A DNA stretch of 17,628 nucleotides from CAZISM01 sp964541895 (GTDB taxonomy: Bacteria > Zhuqueibacterota > Zhuqueibacteria > Residuimicrobiales > Residuimicrobiaceae). Shown piece by piece: positions 14,717 through 17,628 of the stretch (positions are counted from its first letter, which is position 1; the number at the start of each line of letters is the position of its first letter). Where the stretch lies: positions 1 to 17,628 of the forward strand of contig CAZISM010000109.1 of the NCBI GenBank assembly GCA_964541895.1. Direction: 5' to 3'. The notes under the pieces were generated by a model. That model saw only the letters and a list, made by a program, of their open reading frames with translations, searched no databases and was not told the origin of the DNA. The translations under genes were made by a program, and so were the position numbers.

Positions 14717-17137
14717 ATGTCACTCAATTTTTTATCACTGCTGTGGAGCCCCATCGCGGGTTTTCTGTTTATGACGATGGCCTTGTCGATCATCACTTCC
14801 GGCGGAGCCTCTGCTCAGCAGGATCCTTTTGTCTCCGGCCACGCCATCTGGCCAAAGGGGATGGCGAAGGAGAAAAACTGCTCTGTCGGTTTTCGCACCC
14901 TGTTTTCCACGGCAGCTGGAGAGAAGGTGGTGTTGCGGGTGGCGGCCTCTTCGGTTTATCGTGTTTTTTTAAACGGTGACCTGGTCGGCTACGGCCCGGC
15001 CCGGGGTCCGCACGGGTACCATCGCGTCGACGAGTGGCCGCTGCAGAACCTGGCCGGCGGCCAGAATATTTTGAGCATCGAGGTGACGGTTTACAACGTC
15101 AACAGCTATTATATGGTGGATCAGCCGGGATTTCTGCAGGCGGAGGTGCTGGCCGGGGGCCGGGTCCTGGCCTCCACGGATGGAAAGGGCCGCCGCTTTG
15201 ATGCGCAGGTGTTGTCGACGCGCGTCCGCAAGGTGCAGCGCTACAGCTTTCAACGGCCTTTTATAGAGATGTACCGTCTGCAAGCCGGCAGTGAGGATTG
15301 GCGCCGGCGAGCCGATGCTGTTTTTAATTCGGTCACCTGTGAGCGGACGGACAAGAAGCAGTATCTGCCGCGGCGAGTGCCTTACCCCGGTCTGGTGCAG
15401 CGGCCGGCCCTGAGGCGAATGGGAAAAGGAGAGTTGAAAGCGGTGTCGTTGCCGGAACGTCCCTGGAAGGACCGCTCCCTCACGCAAATCAATAAGAACC
15501 TGGGCGGCTTTGTCGAGTCGGAACTGGCCGCCATACCCTCACTGGAAATGCAGGGGTATCGCAGCGTGCCGATCGACTCGGCGGCGTCCGTCGTGACGGT
15601 TGGCGACGGTGATGTGCTGGCAGAGAAAGCGTATGTGATTTATGATCTGGGTGTCAATCTGACCGGTTTCATCGGCGGCCGTGTCCGCTGTGAACGGCCG
15701 AGCCGACTGGTGTTCCTGTTTGACGAAATTCTGAGCCAGGGCGATGTTGACTTTAAGCGCCTGGGATGTGTCAACGTTGTCAGCTATGAATTGCAGCCCG
15801 GCGAGTACCGGCTGGAAAGCATGGAGCCTTACACTCTCCGTTATCTCAAGGCCGCTGTGCTGCAGGGCGAATGTCGAATCAGCGATCTGTATGTGCGGGA
15901 ATACGTCAATCCGCAAGCCCAAACCGCCCATTTCAGCTGCAGTGACCGGGCGCTCAACCGGATCTTTGAAGCAGCGCGGGAGACCTGCGCTCAGAACGCG
16001 GTCGATGTGTTCATGGATTGCCCGTCGCGGGAGCGGGCCGGCTGGCTGTGTGACAGTTACTTTACCAGCCGGGTCACTTTTGATTTATGCGGCAACACGC
16101 TGGTGGAAAAGAATTTTTTGGAAAATTTTGCGCTGCCGCCGCGATTTCCGGGTCTGCCGGAGGGCATGTTGCCCATGTGTTATCCGGCCGACCATCCTGA
16201 CGGCAATTTCATTCCCAACTGGGCGATGTGGTTTGTAGTGCAGCTGCAGGAATATCTGCAGCGGTCGGGCGATCGCGAGCTGGTGGAGCACTTGCGTCCC
16301 CGTGTCGAAAGCCTGTTCACCTATCTGGCCGGCTTTAGGAACAGCGACGGGCTGCTGGAAAAGCTGCCGGCCTGGGTGTTTGTGGAATGGTCCCGGGCCA
16401 ACGATTTTGTGCAGGACGTCAACTATCCTTCCAACATGCTGTACGCCGGCGCGCTGGAGGCCGCGGGCCGGCTCTACAACCGGCCGGACTATCTGGAACA
16501 GGCGCAGTCGCTGCGGGCCACCATTTTGCAGCAATCGTTTGACGGCGAATTTTTCGTCGATAATGCACGGCGTGAGGATAAAATTCTAAAGGTAACGCGC
16601 AATCGTACCGAGGTGTGCCAGTACTATGCTTTTTTCTTTCACGTCGCCACGCCGGAGACGCATGCGGAACTGTGGCGGAAATTAATCACCCGTTTCGGTC
16701 CGATCCGCAAAACCGACAACCGGTTTCCGGAGGTCTGGCCGGCCAACACCTTTGTCGGTGATTATCTGCGGCTGGAGTTGTTATCCCGCGCCGGTCTGGC
16801 GGCGCAGATCCTGCAGGAATCGCGTGATTTTTTCCTCTACATGGCGGAGCGCACGGGCACGTTGTGGGAAAATCGTGATGTCCGTGCCAGCTGCAATCAC
16901 GGCTTTGCTTCCCATGTCGCCCATGTGCTGTTGCGTGATGTGCTGGGGCTGCAATCGGTGGATGCGGCCGGGAAAAAGATCCGCCTGCACATCCGTCCTC
17001 TGGCGCTGGATTGGTGCGAAGCGCAACTGCCGCTGCCGGGCGGGACCCTGCGGTTGTCGTGGTGGTATGAAAACGGCAGGCAACGATTTGAAATCAGCCA
17101 GCCGCAAGGATGGACAGTAGAGCATGAAACCGACTAG
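14717..17137 (+). CDS. alpha-L-rhamnosidase, GH78-type, secreted
   Basis: An 806-residue secreted glycoside hydrolase releasing terminal alpha-L-rhamnose. The signal peptide is likely cut after ASA (residue 33). N-terminal beta-sandwich regions include the sugar-binding-like segment YRVFLNGDLVGYGPARG. The (alpha/alpha)6 barrel starts near 405. The motif MDCPSRERAGWLCD (433-446) aligns with the GH78 general-acid region (DCPQRDERLGWTGD), making E439 the likely acid. TLWENRDVRASCNHGF, with E718 and H728, aligns with the general-base region. A C-terminal beta-sandwich (LPLPGGTLRLSWWYENG) ends the protein, as in GH78. AGGA lies seven bases before the ATG. It follows the BNR/PA14 gene in the same direction. 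The acid motif differs from the commonest GH78 wording, so a divergent subfamily is likely. Confidence 0.9.
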   Translation: MSLNFLSLLWSPIAGFLFMTMALSIITSGGASAQQDPFVSGHAIWPKGMAKEKNCSVGFRTLFSTAAGEKVVLRVAASSVYRVFLNGDLVGYGPARGPHGYHRVDEWPLQNLAGGQNILSIEVTVYNVNSYYMVDQPGFLQAEVLAGGRVLASTDGKGRRFDAQVLSTRVRKVQRYSFQRPFIEMYRLQAGSEDWRRRADAVFNSVTCERTDKKQYLPRRVPYPGLVQRPALRRMGKGELKAVSLPERPWKDRSLTQINKNLGGFVESELAAIPSLEMQGYRSVPIDSAASVVTVGDGDVLAEKAYVIYDLGVNLTGFIGGRVRCERPSRLVFLFDEILSQGDVDFKRLGCVNVVSYELQPGEYRLESMEPYTLRYLKAAVLQGECRISDLYVREYVNPQAQTAHFSCSDRALNRIFEAARETCAQNAVDVFMDCPSRERAGWLCDSYFTSRVTFDLCGNTLVEKNFLENFALPPRFPGLPEGMLPMCYPADHPDGNFIPNWAMWFVVQLQEYLQRSGDRELVEHLRPRVESLFTYLAGFRNSDGLLEKLPAWVFVEWSRANDFVQDVNYPSNMLYAGALEAAGRLYNRPDYLEQAQSLRATILQQSFDGEFFVDNARREDKILKVTRNRTEVCQYYAFFFHVATPETHAELWRKLITRFGPIRKTDNRFPEVWPANTFVGDYLRLELLSRAGLAAQILQESRDFFLYMAERTGTLWENRDVRASCNHGFASHVAHVLLRDVLGLQSVDAAGKKIRLHIRPLALDWCEAQLPLPGGTLRLSWWYENGRQRFEISQPQGWTVEHETD

Positions 17138-17153
17138 GGTGGATCCGGATTGG

Positions 17154-17628
17154 TCAGGGCCGGACAGGTTCGTGCAGCCGTGAAACGATGACCTCTTTTT
17201 TTGCTTTGTCTATGCCATAGAGCACGCCCGTCTCGACCGGGTCCCAGGCGATGCCCTGGCCTTTAGCGGCGAACGGAAGAATGGCGGCGAGTTCGAGGAT
17301 CGAGCCGGCCCGGGGCAGGCGGAGCAGGTACACCTCTGGCCGGTCATGCCCGGTGCAATAGAGCATGTTGTCCGGGCCCCATGCGCCGCCGGAATTGCTC
17401 ATCGGCCGAAAGCGGTCGATGATGGTGTCAGGAAAGACCCAGGAGTGGATTTCACGCCAGTCGGTATCGAACTGCACCACACAGGTGTATTCGGTGCCAT
17501 GGAGGGTTTCGGCTTTTAGTTTATCGTAATGGGCGAAAGCGGCCCACCAGTATCCGAGATGACGATCGATCCAGGTGCAGGAACCGCGCAGGATACCGAA
17601 GGAATGGGATTCGATATGCTGCAGCGTG
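17154..17628 (-). CDS. predicted beta-propeller protein, C-terminal part only
   Basis: The minus-strand frame is open from the right edge of the window to its stop at 17154, giving about 157 C-terminal residues; the GTG at 17480 is internal and the N-terminus lies outside. Repeated strand motifs such as GILRGSCTWIDRHLGYWWAAF, FDTDWREIHSWVFP, NSGGAWGPDNMLYCTGHD and GQGIAWDPVETGVLYGIDK have the W-x-x-D/G spacing of beta-propeller blades. These proteins are typically exported and are often encoded beside glycoside hydrolases in such bacteria, but the family is not certain. It converges with the rhamnosidase, with only 16 bases between the stops. Confidence 0.65.
   Translation of the reverse strand, partial: TLQHIESHSFGILRGSCTWIDRHLGYWWAAFAHYDKLKAETLHGTEYTCVVQFDTDWREIHSWVFPDTIIDRFRPMSNSGGAWGPDNMLYCTGHDRPEVYLLRLPRAGSILELAAILPFAAKGQGIAWDPVETGVLYGIDKAKKEVIVSRLHEPVRP

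Noticed and set aside
1..17628. CRISPR arrays, tRNA or rRNA genes, insertion sequences, phage genes
   Set aside because: No regular repeat-spacer pattern, cloverleaf-type sequence, rRNA-like stretch, intact transposase or terminal inverted repeats were seen on reading the window.

Overview
This window looks like a chromosomal segment of a Gram-negative bacterium. It encodes an outer-membrane porin, an AmtB-type ammonium channel, predicted lipoproteins and secreted glycan-active enzymes. Genes are consistently led by AGGAGG-like ribosome binding sites, which argues against Bacteroidota. The mix of a Tat-exported sulfatase, a beta-helix protein, a BNR/PA14 lipoprotein and a GH78 rhamnosidase fits an uncultured polysaccharide degrader of FCB or PVC type. 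That placement is inference from gene content only.

Layout. Positions 1-760 hold the 3' end of a right-handed beta-helix protein (+ strand). From 3655 down to 1102 on the minus strand lies an ammonium operon, glnK - amt - TorF-type porin. It has a near-consensus sigma-54 promoter (3720-3735) in front and a hairpin/T-run terminator behind (1048-1089). Positions 3656-4624 form a long, AT-rich divergent spacer with repeated TTTTTGTAG motifs, a probable decayed GIY-YIG gene and a short unidentified ORF. A sulfatase (4625-6028) starts at a TTG codon that overlaps the stop of a possible leader peptide.

From 6275 to 9661 there is a run of small, functionally unrelated + strand genes with their own spacers: a TIGR04076 protein, a YkgJ cysteine-cluster protein, a DUF4177 protein, a VanZ-like membrane protein, a SAM methyltransferase and a DUF7000-like protein. 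From 9789 to 17137 a carbohydrate block follows: an alpha/beta-hydrolase esterase, a zinc-type dehydrogenase, a xylose-isomerase-like TIM-barrel enzyme, a BNR-repeat/chitobiase-C/PA14 lipoprotein and a GH78-type alpha-L-rhamnosidase. The C-terminal end of a predicted beta-propeller protein converges on it from the right edge (minus strand).

How the parts may work together. The nitrogen operon is a self-contained response to nitrogen limitation: sigma-54 promoter, PII signal protein, inner-membrane ammonium channel and outer-membrane pore. Its PII protein has isoleucine where enteric PII proteins have the uridylylated Tyr51. The glycan genes plausibly de-sulfate, de-esterify and de-rhamnosylate an extracellular polysaccharide, then oxidise and isomerise a released sugar. 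No transporter, SusC/D pair, regulator or sulfatase-maturation enzyme is visible. No CRISPR array, tRNA, rRNA, intact transposase or integron attC site was found. The best candidates for something less described are the PII/porin operon and the row of small orphan genes; I see no clear new defence or mobile system.
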